The position numbers and the translations under genes are program-made. From assembly GCF_036503815.1 (NCBI RefSeq), contig NZ_AP027764.1:4154001-4218000 (forward strand): 64,000 bases of DNA. Direction: 5' to 3'. This DNA is from Escherichia coli (GTDB lineage: Bacteria; Pseudomonadota; Gammaproteobacteria; Enterobacterales; Enterobacteriaceae). The notes below the pieces were generated by a model, which ran no database searches, had not been told where the DNA came from, and worked only from the letters and a program-made list of their open reading frames with translations. Of this stretch, positions 9,847 to 19,821 are shown in pieces; position 1 is the stretch's first letter; the number at the start of each line of letters is the position of its first letter.

Positions 9847-11133
9847 TTACTGATGATTCATCATCAATTTACGCAACGCAGCAAAATCGGCGGGCAGATT
9901 ATGCGAAAGCAAGGGTAAATCAGCACGTTCTGCCAGCTCTTTTGGCAGATCCAATGTTTCACCGAGAATCGCTTCCACGCTCTCTTTAAATTTCGCCGGA
10001 TGCGCGGTGCCGAGGAACAAGCCATATTCGCCTGGATGCAACTGGTCACGCAGCGCACGATAAGCTACGGCAGCGTGCGGCTCCGAGGTATAGCCCAGTT
10101 CTTTTAACTCACGCATTGTCTGTTGCGTGGTTTCATCATCTACGGCTGCATAACCCAGCTCTTTCAGTTGCCAGATTTTGCGGCGGAACAACTCTTCCAC
10201 ACGCGGCCAGTTGTTCGGTTGACTCACGTCCATCGCGTTGGATAACGTCGCCTGAGTCGCTTTAGGGGACCACTGCCCGTCGTGCAGGAAACGCGGCACG
10301 GTATCGTTCACGTTAGTGGCAGCGATAAAACGCTTCACCGGCAGGCCAAGAGATTTCGCCAGCAGGCCCGCAGTCAAATCGCCGAAGTTACCGCTCGGCA
10401 CCGAGACAACCAGCTGGTTGCGCGCTTCCTGCGGCAGCTGCGCAACAGCTTCAAAGTAGTAGCAAATCTGCGCCAGCAAACGGCTGATGTTAATGGAGTT
10501 AGCAGAGTTTAGCCCCAGCGCCACCTTCAGTTCTTCATCATCAAACGCCTGCTTCACCAGCGCCTGACAGGCATCGAAATCGCCGTCGATGGCAACAGTT
10601 TCAATATTGCCGCCCAATGTACAGAACAGTTTTTCTTGCAGTGGACTGATTTTGCCTTTTGGATAGAGGATAACCACTTTCACATTCGGTAAACCGTAGA
10701 AAGCATGAGCCACTGCCGCTCCAGTATCACCGGAGGTCGCGGTCAGAATGGTCACTGGCTTATCGCCCGCAATATGGGTCAGCATTTGTGCCATAAAGCG
10801 ACCGCCGAAATCTTTAAATGCCAGTGTTGGCCCATGAAACAATTCCAGACAACCGACATCGCTTTCAACATTGGCGACCGGAGCCGGGAAGGCAAACGCC
10901 GCGCGCACGCGCTCTTCCAGTATTTCCTGCGGGATCTCATCACCAATAAACGCCGAGAGGATCTTCGCACTGCGGGTGACAAAATCCAGTTTCAGCATCT
11001 CATCAATTTCAGTCAGGCTGAATTCCGGCAGGTCGTGCGGGAAAAACAGCCCCTGATTTTTGCCCAACCCCTGAGTTACGGCTTGCGCAAAGCTGACCTG
11101 TTCGTTGTGGTCTTTCAGATTGTAGAGTTTCAT
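9847..11133 (-). CDS. thrC: Threonine synthase
   Basis: PLP enzyme that converts O-phosphohomoserine to threonine, the last step of threonine synthesis. Full length at 428 residues. The PLP-binding lysine is K107 in GPTLAFKDFGGRF. SVPSGNFGDLTAG is the phosphate-binding loop of the cofactor. It starts one base after the thrB stop, so it is translationally coupled as the third structural gene of thrABC. Confidence 0.98.
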   Translation of the reverse strand: MKLYNLKDHNEQVSFAQAVTQGLGKNQGLFFPHDLPEFSLTEIDEMLKLDFVTRSAKILSAFIGDEIPQEILEERVRAAFAFPAPVANVESDVGCLELFHGPTLAFKDFGGRFMAQMLTHIAGDKPVTILTATSGDTGAAVAHAFYGLPNVKVVILYPKGKISPLQEKLFCTLGGNIETVAIDGDFDACQALVKQAFDDEELKVALGLNSANSINISRLLAQICYYFEAVAQLPQEARNQLVVSVPSGNFGDLTAGLLAKSLGLPVKRFIAATNVNDTVPRFLHDGQWSPKATQATLSNAMDVSQPNNWPRVEELFRRKIWQLKELGYAAVDDETTQQTMRELKELGYTSEPHAAVAYRALRDQLHPGEYGLFLGTAHPAKFKESVEAILGETLDLPKELAERADLPLLSHNLPADFAALRKLMMNHQ

Positions 11134-12066
11134 TTAGTTTTCCAGTACTCGTGCGCCCGCCGTATCCAGCCGGCAAATATGAACAAAACCTTCCTGATTT
11201 TGCAGGTAGTTCTTACCCAACCAGTCGGCAACGCGCTGGGCGGTATCCGGCTTGTCACACAGAGCGAACAAGGTCGGCCCGGATCCGGAGATACCGCTCG
11301 CTACCGCGCCGATTTCCGCGACCGCCTGCCGCGCCTGCTTGAAGCCAGGCAGTAAACGTTCACGGTAAGGTTCAGCGATAACATCTTTCATCAACTTCGC
11401 GGCAAGCTCAGGTTGACGGGAATAGCAGGCGTGAATGAAGCCTGCCAGATGTCGCCCGTGCGCAATGCAATCCTGGCGGCGATACTGTGCCGGTAAAATC
11501 GCCCGGGCTTCTGCCGTCGAGACTTTAATCCCCGGATATGCCAGCACCCACAGCCACTCATCAAACCCCGGCACTTGCTGGCTGATGATGTCGTTTTCTT
11601 CGATCATCAACTGCATACCACCAAGAAAACACGGTGCCACGTTGTCGTAATGAATGCTGCCGGAGATACGCCCTTCCAGCTCGCCCATCAAAGCCAGCAA
11701 ACGGGTGTCATTAAGCGGCTTGCCGCAATGTTCATTCATCGCCATCAGCGCCGCCACCACCGAACAAGCGCTGGATCCTAAACCCGAACCGATCGGCATA
11801 TTCTTTTCCAGCGTCATTGCCACTGGAATTTGCTTGCCCAGCTCCTGGCAAAAACGCTCCCAGCACTGATAAACGATATTTTCCCGTGGTTCTGACGGCA
11901 GCTTATCGGCAAAACGTCCGAGATTGTTGAGACTGAATGTCTCTGCCGCCTCAACCGTTACTACATCTCCGAGCAATGCACCATCAACAGGTGTCACCGC
12001 CGCCCCGAGCACATCAAACCCGACGCTCATATTGGCACTGGAAGCCGGGGCATAAACTTTAACCAT
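11134..12066 (-). CDS. thrB: Homoserine kinase
   Basis: GHMP-family kinase that phosphorylates homoserine with ATP, 310 residues. The ATP-binding motif MPIGSGLGSSACSVVAA is near residue 90, and the C-terminal GHMP motif SGISGSGPTLFAL is near 260. It begins one base after the thrA stop and abuts thrC, the usual tight thr operon spacing. Confidence 0.98.
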   Translation of the reverse strand: MVKVYAPASSANMSVGFDVLGAAVTPVDGALLGDVVTVEAAETFSLNNLGRFADKLPSEPRENIVYQCWERFCQELGKQIPVAMTLEKNMPIGSGLGSSACSVVAALMAMNEHCGKPLNDTRLLALMGELEGRISGSIHYDNVAPCFLGGMQLMIEENDIISQQVPGFDEWLWVLAYPGIKVSTAEARAILPAQYRRQDCIAHGRHLAGFIHACYSRQPELAAKLMKDVIAEPYRERLLPGFKQARQAVAEIGAVASGISGSGPTLFALCDKPDTAQRVADWLGKNYLQNQEGFVHICRLDTAGARVLEN

Positions 12067-12067
12067 G

Positions 12068-14530
12068 TCAGACTCCTAACTTCCATGAGAGGGTACGTAG
12101 CAGATCGGCAAAGACACCAGCAGCTGTAACGTCATTGCCCGCGCCATATCCGCGCAGAACCAACGGCAGCGGCTGATAATAGTGGCTATAGAAGGCCAGG
12201 GCGTTTTCGCCATTTTTCACTTTGAACAGCGGATCATTGCCATCCACTTCGGCAATCTTCACGCGGCAGATGCCATCTTCATCAATATTGCCAACATAGC
12301 GCAAAACTTTGCCCTCATCACGAGCCTTCGCCACGCGTGCGGCAAAGAGATCGTCGAGCTGTGACAGATTCGCCATAAAAGCTGCAACATCACCCTCTGC
12401 GTTAAACTCTGCGGGCAGCACAGGTTCAATTTCAATATCCGCCAGTTCCAGTTCACGTCCCGTTTCACGGGCGAGAATCAATAGCTTACGCGCCACATCC
12501 ATACCAGAAAGATCATCTCGCGGGTCCGGTTCGGTATAACCCATTTCCCGCGCCAGCGTGGTCGCCTCGGAGAAACTCATGCCTTCGTCTAACTTGCCGA
12601 AGATATAAGAAAGCGAACCGGAAAGAATGCCGGAGAACTTCATTAATTCATCACCTGCGTTGAGCAGATTTTGCAGGTTCTCAATAACCGGTAATCCAGC
12701 CCCAACGTTAGTGTCATAGAGGAATTTACGCCGCGATTTTTCCGCCGCATAACGCAACTGATGGTAGTAATCCATCGACGAGGTGTTGGCCTTTTTGTTT
12801 GGCGTAACCACGTGGAAACCTTCGCGCAGGAAGTCAGCATACTGATCCGCCACCGCCTGGCTGGAGGTACAGTCGACAATCACCGGATTCAGCAAATGAT
12901 ATTCTTTCACCAGGCGAATTAAGCGCCCGAGGTTAAACGGCTCTTTGGCTTGCGCCAGTTCTTCCTGCCAGTTCTCCAGATTAAGGCCATGCACATTGGT
13001 GAGCAGAGCCTTTGAGTTGGCAACGCCGCAGACACGTAAGTCGATATGTTTATTCTTCAGCCAGCTTTGCTGGCGCTTCAGTTGCTCCAGCAGCGCACCG
13101 CCAACACCACCGACGCCAATTACAAACACTTCGATAACCTGATCGGTATTGAACAGCATCTGATGAGTAACGCGCACACCAGTGGTCGCATCATCGTTAT
13201 TTACCACGACAGAGATTGAGCGTTCAGAAGATCCCTGAGCAATAGCGACAATGTTGATATTGGCGCGGGCCAGCGCGGCAAAGAATTTCGCCGAGATCCC
13301 ACGCAAGGTGCGCATACCATCACCTACCACCGAGATAATGGCTAGCCGTTCCGTCACCGCCAGCGGCTCCAGCAAGCCTTCCTTCAGTTCAAGATAGAAC
13401 TCTTCCTGCATCGCCCGTTCAGCTCGCACACAGTCGCTTTGTGGAACGCAGAAACTGATACTGTATTCAGAAGACGATTGCGTAATCAGCACCACTGAAA
13501 TACGGGCGCGTGACATTGCCGCAAAGACGCGCGCCGCCATGCCGACCATCCCTTTCATTCCCGGACCGGATACGCTAAACATTGCCATGTTATTCAGATT
13601 GGAAATGCCCTTGACTGGTAATTCGTCTTCATCACGGCTGGCACCAATGAGCGTACCTGGTGCTTGAGGATTTCCGGTATTTTTAATCAGGCAAGGGATC
13701 TGGAACTGAGCGATGGGGGTAATGGTGCGGGGGTGAAGAACTTTAGCGCCGAAGTAGGAAAGCTCCATCGCTTCCTGATAGGACATCGACTTCAACAACC
13801 TCGCATCGGGCACCTGACGCGGGTCGCAGGTATAGACCCCGTCAACGTCCGTCCAGATCTCGCAACAATCGGCGCGTAAACAGGCAGCCAGTACAGCGGC
13901 GGAGTAGTCGGAACCGTTACGTCCAAGCACCACCAGTTCGCCTTTTTCATTACCCGCAGTGAAACCTGCCATCAGCACCATGTGGTCAGCCGGAATGCGG
14001 CTTGCCGCAATACGGCGGGTGGACTCAGCAATATCGACGGTAGATTCGAGGTAATGACCGACTGCCAGCAGTTTTTCGACCGGATCGATTACGGTAACGT
14101 TGTGACCACGCGCTTCTAACACGCCGGCCATAATGGCGATCGACATTTTCTCGCCACGGCAAATCAGTGCCGCGTTGATGCTATCCGGGCACTGCCCTAA
14201 CAAACTAATACCATGCAGGACATGTTTAATTTGGGCAAATTCCTGGTCGACGAAAGTTTTCAGCTGCGCCAGCGGGAATCCCGGCTGAGCGGCGGCGAGT
14301 CCCGTCAGAAGTTCGGCAAAAATACGTTCGGCATCGCTGATATTGGGTAAAGCATCCTGGCCGCTAATGGTTTTTTCAATCATCGCCACCAGGTGGTTGG
14401 TGATTTTGGCAGGGGCAGAGAGGACGGTAGCCACCTGCCCCTGCCTGGCATTGCTTTCCAGAATATCGGCAACCCGCAGAAAACGTTCTGCATTTGCCAC
14501 TGATGTACCGCCGAACTTCAACACTCGCAT
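12068..14530 (-). CDS. thrA: Bifunctional aspartokinase I / homoserine dehydrogenase I
   Basis: Catalyses the first and third steps of the aspartate-to-threonine pathway and is feedback-inhibited by threonine. 820 residues from the ATG giving MRVLKFGGTS; an in-frame upstream Met is rejected because it would lie past the attenuator. Domains: N-terminal aspartokinase (KFGGTS motif at 4-9), two ACT regulatory domains in the middle, and C-terminal homoserine dehydrogenase with the NAD-binding GVGGVGGALLEQL near residue 470 and the catalytic-domain motif GLPVIENLQ. Confidence 0.99.
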   Translation of the reverse strand: MRVLKFGGTSVANAERFLRVADILESNARQGQVATVLSAPAKITNHLVAMIEKTISGQDALPNISDAERIFAELLTGLAAAQPGFPLAQLKTFVDQEFAQIKHVLHGISLLGQCPDSINAALICRGEKMSIAIMAGVLEARGHNVTVIDPVEKLLAVGHYLESTVDIAESTRRIAASRIPADHMVLMAGFTAGNEKGELVVLGRNGSDYSAAVLAACLRADCCEIWTDVDGVYTCDPRQVPDARLLKSMSYQEAMELSYFGAKVLHPRTITPIAQFQIPCLIKNTGNPQAPGTLIGASRDEDELPVKGISNLNNMAMFSVSGPGMKGMVGMAARVFAAMSRARISVVLITQSSSEYSISFCVPQSDCVRAERAMQEEFYLELKEGLLEPLAVTERLAIISVVGDGMRTLRGISAKFFAALARANINIVAIAQGSSERSISVVVNNDDATTGVRVTHQMLFNTDQVIEVFVIGVGGVGGALLEQLKRQQSWLKNKHIDLRVCGVANSKALLTNVHGLNLENWQEELAQAKEPFNLGRLIRLVKEYHLLNPVIVDCTSSQAVADQYADFLREGFHVVTPNKKANTSSMDYYHQLRYAAEKSRRKFLYDTNVGAGLPVIENLQNLLNAGDELMKFSGILSGSLSYIFGKLDEGMSFSEATTLAREMGYTEPDPRDDLSGMDVARKLLILARETGRELELADIEIEPVLPAEFNAEGDVAAFMANLSQLDDLFAARVAKARDEGKVLRYVGNIDEDGICRVKIAEVDGNDPLFKVKNGENALAFYSHYYQPLPLVLRGYGAGNDVTAAGVFADLLRTLSWKLGV

Positions 14531-14555
14531 GGTTGTTACCTCGTTACCTTTGGTC

Positions 14556-14587
14556 GAAAAAAAAGCCCGCACTGTCAGGTGCGGGCT
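14556..14587 (-). terminator. thr operon attenuator
   Basis: On the minus strand AGCCCGCACCTGACAGTGCGGGCT is followed by a run of eight T, between the leader peptide and thrA. When charged tRNA-Thr and tRNA-Ile are plentiful, the hairpin forms and transcription ends before thrA. Confidence 0.95.
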
Positions 14588-14610
14588 TTTTTCTGTGTTT
14601 CCTGTACGCG

Positions 14611-14679
<69 letters not shown>

Positions 14680-14889
14680 TGTTGTGTACTCTGTAATTTT
14701 TATCTGTCTGTGCGCTATGCCTATATTGGTTAAAGTATTTAGTGACCTAAGTCAATAAAATTTTAATTTACTCACGGCAGGTAACCAGTTCAGAAGCTGC
14801 TGCCAGAGACACTTTTTTTAATCCACACAGAGACATATTGCCCGTTGCAGTCAGAATGAAAAGCTGAAAAATACTTACTAAGGCGTTTT

Positions 14890-15576
14890 TTATTTGGTGA
14901 TATTTTTTTCAATATCATGCAGCAAACGATGCAACATTGCCGTGTCTCGTTGCTCTAAAAGCCCCAGCCGTTGTTGTAACCAGTCGACCAGTTTTGTGTC
15001 ATCTGCCACTGCCAGGGTCGTCAGCAATGACATGGCTCGTTCGCGTAAAGCTTGCAGTTGATGTTGGTCTGCCGTTGTGTCACTTTTGGCCGGTTGTTGT
15101 ATTAATGTTGCTAATTGATAGCAATAAACCATCACCGCCTGTCCCAGATTCAGCGAAGGATAATCTGCCACCATCGGCACACCAGTAAGAACGTCAGCCA
15201 AGGCTAACTCTTCGTTAGTCAGCCCGGAATCTTCGCGACCAAACACCAGCGCTGCATGGCTCATCCACGAGGATTTTTCCTCTAACAGCGGCACCAGTTC
15301 CACCGGCGTGGCGTAGTAATGATATTTCGCCCGACTGCGTGCAGTGGTGGCGACAGTGAAGTCGACATCGTGTAACGATTCAGCCAGAGTTGGGAAAACT
15401 TTAATATTATCAATAATATCACCAGATCCATGTGCGACCCAGCGGGTAGCTGGCTCCAGGTGTGCCTGACTATCGACAATTCGCAGCTCGCTAAACCCCA
15501 TCGTTTTCATTGCCCGCGCCGCTGCCCCAATATTTTCTGCTCTGGCGGGTGCGACCAGAATAATCGTTATACGCAT
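14890..15576 (-). CDS. yjtD: YjtD, SPOUT (TrmH/TrmJ-type) RNA methyltransferase
   Basis: 228 residues with the SpoU/TrmH fold: N-terminal ILVAPARAENIGAAARAMK (the N-x-G-ARA motif), and the C-terminal knot motifs LVFGREDSGLTNEEL near residue 110 and SLNLGQAVMVYCYQ near 140, which bind S-adenosylmethionine. The RNA target is not established; it is closest to TrmJ, which methylates ribose 32 of tRNA. It stands alone upstream of the thr leader. Confidence 0.9.
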   Translation of the reverse strand: MRITIILVAPARAENIGAAARAMKTMGFSELRIVDSQAHLEPATRWVAHGSGDIIDNIKVFPTLAESLHDVDFTVATTARSRAKYHYYATPVELVPLLEEKSSWMSHAALVFGREDSGLTNEELALADVLTGVPMVADYPSLNLGQAVMVYCYQLATLIQQPAKSDTTADQHQLQALRERAMSLLTTLAVADDTKLVDWLQQRLGLLEQRDTAMLHRLLHDIEKNITK

Positions 15577-16211
15577 ATTGCCACTCTTCTTGACCTAATA
15601 ACCGCGCACAGGGTGATCATTGTCAACTTATTACGCGGATCGAATTTACAAACTCTTAACGTAAGTCGCAGAAAAAGCCCTTCACTTAGCTTAAAAAAGA
15701 CTAAACTATTTCCTGACTGTACTAATGGTTGAATTGTTAAAAAATGCTACATATCCTTCTGTTTACTTAGGATAATTTTATAAAAAATAAATCTCGACAA
15801 TTGGATTCATCACGTTTATTAGTTGTATGATGCAACTAGTTGGATTATTAAAATAATGTGACGAAAGCTAGCATTTAGATACGATGATTTCATCAAACTG
15901 TTAACGTGCTACAATTGAACTTGATATATGTCAACGAAGCGTAGTTTTATTGGGTGTCCGGCCCCTCTTAGCCTGTTATGTTGCTGTTAAAATGGTTAGG
16001 ATGACAGCCGTTTTTGACACTGTCGGGTCCTGAGGGAAAGTACCCACGACCAAGCTAATGATGTTGTTGACGTTGATGGAAAGTGCATCAAGAACGCAAT
16101 TACGTACTTTAGTCATGTTACGCCGATCATGTTAATTTGCAGCATGCATCAGGCAGGTCAGGGACTTTTGTACTTCCTGTTTCGATTTAGTTGGCAATTT
16201 AGGTAGCAAAC
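15577..16211. promoter_or_regulatory. yjtD-arcA intergenic region with the long arcA leader
   Basis: About 630 bp of AT-rich DNA upstream of arcA, known in E. coli to carry several arcA promoters and a long untranslated leader. Apart from the small antisense gene yjjY (15976-16116) no coding potential is seen. Exact promoters were not assigned from sequence. Confidence 0.6.
15976..16116 (-). CDS. yjjY: YjjY, 46-residue small protein antisense to the arcA leader
   Basis: Reads MTKVRNCVLDALSINVNN at the start and ends VILTILTAT, as I recall for the annotated K-12 YjjY. It lies opposite the arcA 5' leader. No domain or signal sequence is evident. It may be a real microprotein, or its conservation may simply reflect the regulatory leader it overlaps. 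Confidence 0.65.
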   Translation of the reverse strand: MTKVRNCVLDALSINVNNIISLVVGTFPQDPTVSKTAVILTILTAT

Positions 16212-16928
16212 ATGCAGACCCCGCACATTCTTATCGTTGAAGACGAGTTGGTAACACGCAACACGTTGAAAAGTATTTTCGAAGCGGAAGGCTATGATGT
16301 TTTCGAAGCGACAGATGGCGCGGAAATGCATCAGATCCTCTCTGAATATGACATCAACCTGGTGATCATGGATATCAATCTGCCGGGTAAGAACGGTCTT
16401 CTGTTAGCGCGTGAACTGCGCGAGCAGGCGAATGTTGCGTTGATGTTCCTGACTGGCCGTGACAACGAAGTCGATAAAATTCTCGGCCTCGAAATCGGTG
16501 CAGATGACTACATCACCAAACCGTTCAACCCGCGTGAACTGACTATTCGTGCACGCAACCTGCTGTCTCGTACCATGAATCTGGGTACTGTCAGCGAAGA
16601 ACGTCGTAGCGTTGAAAGCTACAAGTTCAATGGTTGGGAACTGGACATCAACAGCCGTTCGCTGATCGGCCCTGATGGCGAGCAGTACAAGCTGCCGCGC
16701 AGCGAGTTCCGCGCCATGCTTCACTTCTGTGAAAACCCAGGCAAAATTCAGTCCCGTGCTGAACTGCTGAAGAAAATGACCGGCCGTGAGCTGAAACCGC
16801 ACGACCGTACTGTAGACGTGACGATCCGCCGTATTCGTAAACATTTCGAATCTACGCCGGATACGCCGGAAATCATCGCCACCATTCACGGTGAAGGTTA
16901 TCGCTTCTGCGGTGATCTGGAAGATTAA
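16212..16928 (+). CDS. arcA: Response regulator ArcA
   Basis: Cytoplasmic OmpR-type regulator. When phosphorylated by the membrane kinase ArcB under low oxygen it represses respiratory and TCA genes. 238 residues, full length. Receiver domain with the acidic pair E10/D11, phospho-acceptor D54 in VIMDINLPG and conserved lysine in [13 protein letters not shown]-terminal winged helix from about 135. A terminator follows the stop. Confidence 0.99.
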
Positions 16929-16950
16929 TCGGCTTTACCACCGTCAAAAA

Positions 16951-16980
16951 AACGGCGCTTTTTAGCGCCGTTTTTATTTT
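16951..16980 (+). terminator. arcA terminator
   Basis: AACGGCGC/GCGCCGTT stem with a 6-base loop followed by TTTTTATTTT, 22 bp after the arcA stop and just before the convergent creD stop. The A-run on its left side could make it act in both directions. Confidence 0.9.
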
Positions 16981-16986
16981 TCAACC

Positions 16987-18339
16987 TTATTTCCAGATAC
17001 GTAACTCATCGTCCGTTGTAACTTCTTTACTGGCTTTCATTTTCGGCAGTGAAAACGCATACCAGTCGATATTACGGGTCACAAACATCATGCCGGCCAG
17101 CGCCACCACCAGCACACTGGTTCCCAACAACAGCGCGCTATCGGCAGAGTTGAGCAGTCCCCACATCACACCATCCAGCAACAACAGCGCAAGGGTAAAC
17201 AACATGCTATTGCGCCAGCCTTTCAATACCGCCTGCAAATAAATACCGTTCATTAACGCCCCAATCAGACTGGCGATTATCCATGCCACGGTAAAACCGG
17301 TATGTTCAGAAAGCGCCAGCAAGAGCAAATAAAACATCACCAATGAAAGCCCCACCAGCAAATATTGCATTGGGTGTAAACGTTGCGCGGTGAGCGTTTC
17401 AAAAACAAAGAACGCCATAAAAGTCAGTGCAATCAGCAGAATGGCGTACTTAGTCGCACGGTCCGTTAATTGGTATTGATCGGCTGGCGTCGTCACTGCG
17501 ACGCTAAACGCCGGGAAGTTTTCCCAGCCGGTATCATTGCCTGAAGCAAAACGCTCACCGAGATTATTAGCAAACCAGCTGCTTTGCCATTGCGCCTGAA
17601 AACCAGACTCGCTGACTTCCCGTTTGGCTGGCAGAAAATCACCTAAGAAACTGGGATGCGGCCAGTTGCTGGTTAAGGTCATTTCGCTATTACGCCCGGC
17701 AGGCACCACAGAAAGATCGCCGGTACCGCTTAAATTCAGTGCCATATTCAGCTTCAGGTTCTGCTTCCGCCAGTCCCCTTCGGGTAAAGGGATATGCACG
17801 CCCTGCCCGCCTTGCTCTAACCCGGTGCCGGGTTCAATGGTCAGCGCCGTTCCGTTAACGTCAGGTGCTTTCACCATACCTATACCGCGCGCATCCCCGA
17901 CGCCAATCACAATAAATGGCTTGCCTAAGGTGATATTTGGCGCATTGAGTTCGCTAAGACGCGAAACATCAAAATCGGCTTTTAGCGTTAAATCACTATG
18001 CCAGACCTGACCGGTATAAATCCCAATCTTGCGTTCTTCCACGTTCTGATTGCCATCAACCATCAATGACTCAGGTAACCAAAAATGGATAAAACTTCGT
18101 TTCCGCTCCACGGTTTTATCCTCTTCCTGCACCGTATAAAGCTCGGTCACAGGAATAGCGATGAGCGGCCCAACGAGTTTTTGCGGCCCGCTGGTACTTT
18201 GGCGAATCGCATCTTCCACATCGCTACGGTAATCGGCACGTTCGACAATCACCTGCCGAATCAGCATTATCGGAATCAACAACAGCAATACTGCAGCAAA
18301 CAGGGTGGTCATTTTCCAGAACAGGGGGGATTTCAACAT
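16987..18339 (-). CDS. creD: Inner-membrane protein CreD
   Basis: 450 residues: one N-terminal membrane segment, a large periplasmic domain (about 35-310), then about five hydrophobic segments toward the C-terminus. CreD is the most strongly induced target of the CreBC system, and its overproduction gives colicin E2 tolerance and envelope changes. It is the last gene of creABCD here, 57 bp after creC, with room for a CreB-binding promoter region in that gap. Confidence 0.95.
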   Translation of the reverse strand: MLKSPLFWKMTTLFAAVLLLLIPIMLIRQVIVERADYRSDVEDAIRQSTSGPQKLVGPLIAIPVTELYTVQEEDKTVERKRSFIHFWLPESLMVDGNQNVEERKIGIYTGQVWHSDLTLKADFDVSRLSELNAPNITLGKPFIVIGVGDARGIGMVKAPDVNGTALTIEPGTGLEQGGQGVHIPLPEGDWRKQNLKLNMALNLSGTGDLSVVPAGRNSEMTLTSNWPHPSFLGDFLPAKREVSESGFQAQWQSSWFANNLGERFASGNDTGWENFPAFSVAVTTPADQYQLTDRATKYAILLIALTFMAFFVFETLTAQRLHPMQYLLVGLSLVMFYLLLLALSEHTGFTVAWIIASLIGALMNGIYLQAVLKGWRNSMLFTLALLLLDGVMWGLLNSADSALLLGTSVLVVALAGMMFVTRNIDWYAFSLPKMKASKEVTTDDELRIWK

Positions 18340-18396
18340 AGTCTTCTCCTTTGCAATGGCCGCAGGTTACAAAGGCTATGTGGGAAGAATTTGAAG

Positions 18397-19821
18397 CTAT
18401 GTGAAGTGACGGTGAAGTCGAAGCGAAGCCAGCACACCGCCTTGTGGCACGTTGCACAGTGTGACTTCGCCATTAAGCAAACGGGCAACCTCACTGACGA
18501 ACGCCAACCCCAGACCACTACTTTTTTGCCCATTCGCACGCGGCAAAGAGTAAAAGCGCTCAAAAACACGCGACAGGGCGTAGTCAGGAATACCACTACC
18601 GGTATCCAGCACCTTAAGCGTAACGTGTTCATGATCCACTTCAGCGCTTAGCGTTATGCTACCGCCCTCGGGGGTAAAATCGATGGCGTTATCCAATAAA
18701 TTCCCCAGAGCCTGCTCCAGTAACGCCGATTCAGCAGCAACGTTAACCTCGGTGGGCATAACATGTAGAGTGATGTTTTTTTCCGCCAACTGCACGGTGC
18801 GCGCTTCGCTGATGCGGCGAAATAATGCCGCCACATCAACAGCAGTCAGAACGACTTCCTGACGATTCTCCAGTCTTGCCTGGCGTAGTAACGTTTCCAC
18901 CAGCGCCTGCATTCGCGCATTTTGTGTCAGAATGTTGTCAGTAAAACGAGCCACCACTTCCGGCGGCGGACCTTCGCGTAAAATTTCCGCCGCACCACGA
19001 ATCGCCGCCAGTGGGCTTTTTAGCTCATGAGTTAACGCATAAACATACTGCTCAATATAGTTTTTCCCTTCCAGCTTCACGCGCATACTTTCCAGCGCCT
19101 GAGCGAGTTTACGCAGCTCGCTACTACCGAGATCGGGGAGAGGAACGGGCTTATTGTCAGTGACAGAATCAGCATAGCGAGTGAGTCGGGCAATGGAGCG
19201 GTTGATCCACCAAACCATGCCTGCGCCAATCACCAGTGCAATCCCCAACAAAATGGCGCTGGCCCATAAAATTCGCCGCTCGCTGCGCTTAATGACCGGA
19301 GCCATCGCCGCGTTCGGTTTGCCTACGCTCAAAACGCCAATAAGCCGCGAGCCGTCCATAATCGGCGCGGCAACATACATCACAGAACTTTCGGGATCGG
19401 CAGGATTTTGCAACGTGCTGCGCGCACCATACTGACCACGCAACGTTAGCCAGACGTCATTCCAGCGCGAATAATCCTGTCCAACGGCTTTATTTGCCGA
19501 ATCGAACAATACTTTGCCCTGCGCATCGGTCATATAGACATGATATTCATTGCGCACTTTGTTAATGCCACCGATATTGGCGCGAAACGGCCGATGTTGT
19601 AGCTGATTAAACGCCTGCGCCAGTTGCCCATGCGTTGGGTCCCCAGAGAGCAAATCGGGACGCGCCAGCTCCGCCAGCAACGTTGCGGTGTCGATCAACG
19701 TCCCCTCCGTTGCTCTTCGCACGCCCGGTTTAACTTCTTTGACAAAAATTGCCAGTACGAACCAGGCCGCCACTGCCACCAGTAAAAAATAGCCCAGCAA
19801 CAACCGCATGCCGATACGCAT
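18397..19821 (-). CDS. creC: Sensor histidine kinase CreC
   Basis: Inner-membrane sensor kinase that phosphorylates CreB, responding to the carbon and fermentation state and able to cross-talk with PhoB. 474 residues: two membrane segments around a periplasmic sensor domain, a HAMP region, phospho-acceptor His in LTHELKSPLAAIRGAAEIL near residue 265, and the ATPase boxes NLLDNAIDFTPEGG, DTGSGIPDYAL and SSGLGLAF. The start codon overlaps the creB stop. Confidence 0.98.
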   Translation of the reverse strand: MRIGMRLLLGYFLLVAVAAWFVLAIFVKEVKPGVRRATEGTLIDTATLLAELARPDLLSGDPTHGQLAQAFNQLQHRPFRANIGGINKVRNEYHVYMTDAQGKVLFDSANKAVGQDYSRWNDVWLTLRGQYGARSTLQNPADPESSVMYVAAPIMDGSRLIGVLSVGKPNAAMAPVIKRSERRILWASAILLGIALVIGAGMVWWINRSIARLTRYADSVTDNKPVPLPDLGSSELRKLAQALESMRVKLEGKNYIEQYVYALTHELKSPLAAIRGAAEILREGPPPEVVARFTDNILTQNARMQALVETLLRQARLENRQEVVLTAVDVAALFRRISEARTVQLAEKNITLHVMPTEVNVAAESALLEQALGNLLDNAIDFTPEGGSITLSAEVDHEHVTLKVLDTGSGIPDYALSRVFERFYSLPRANGQKSSGLGLAFVSEVARLLNGEVTLCNVPQGGVLASLRLHRHFT

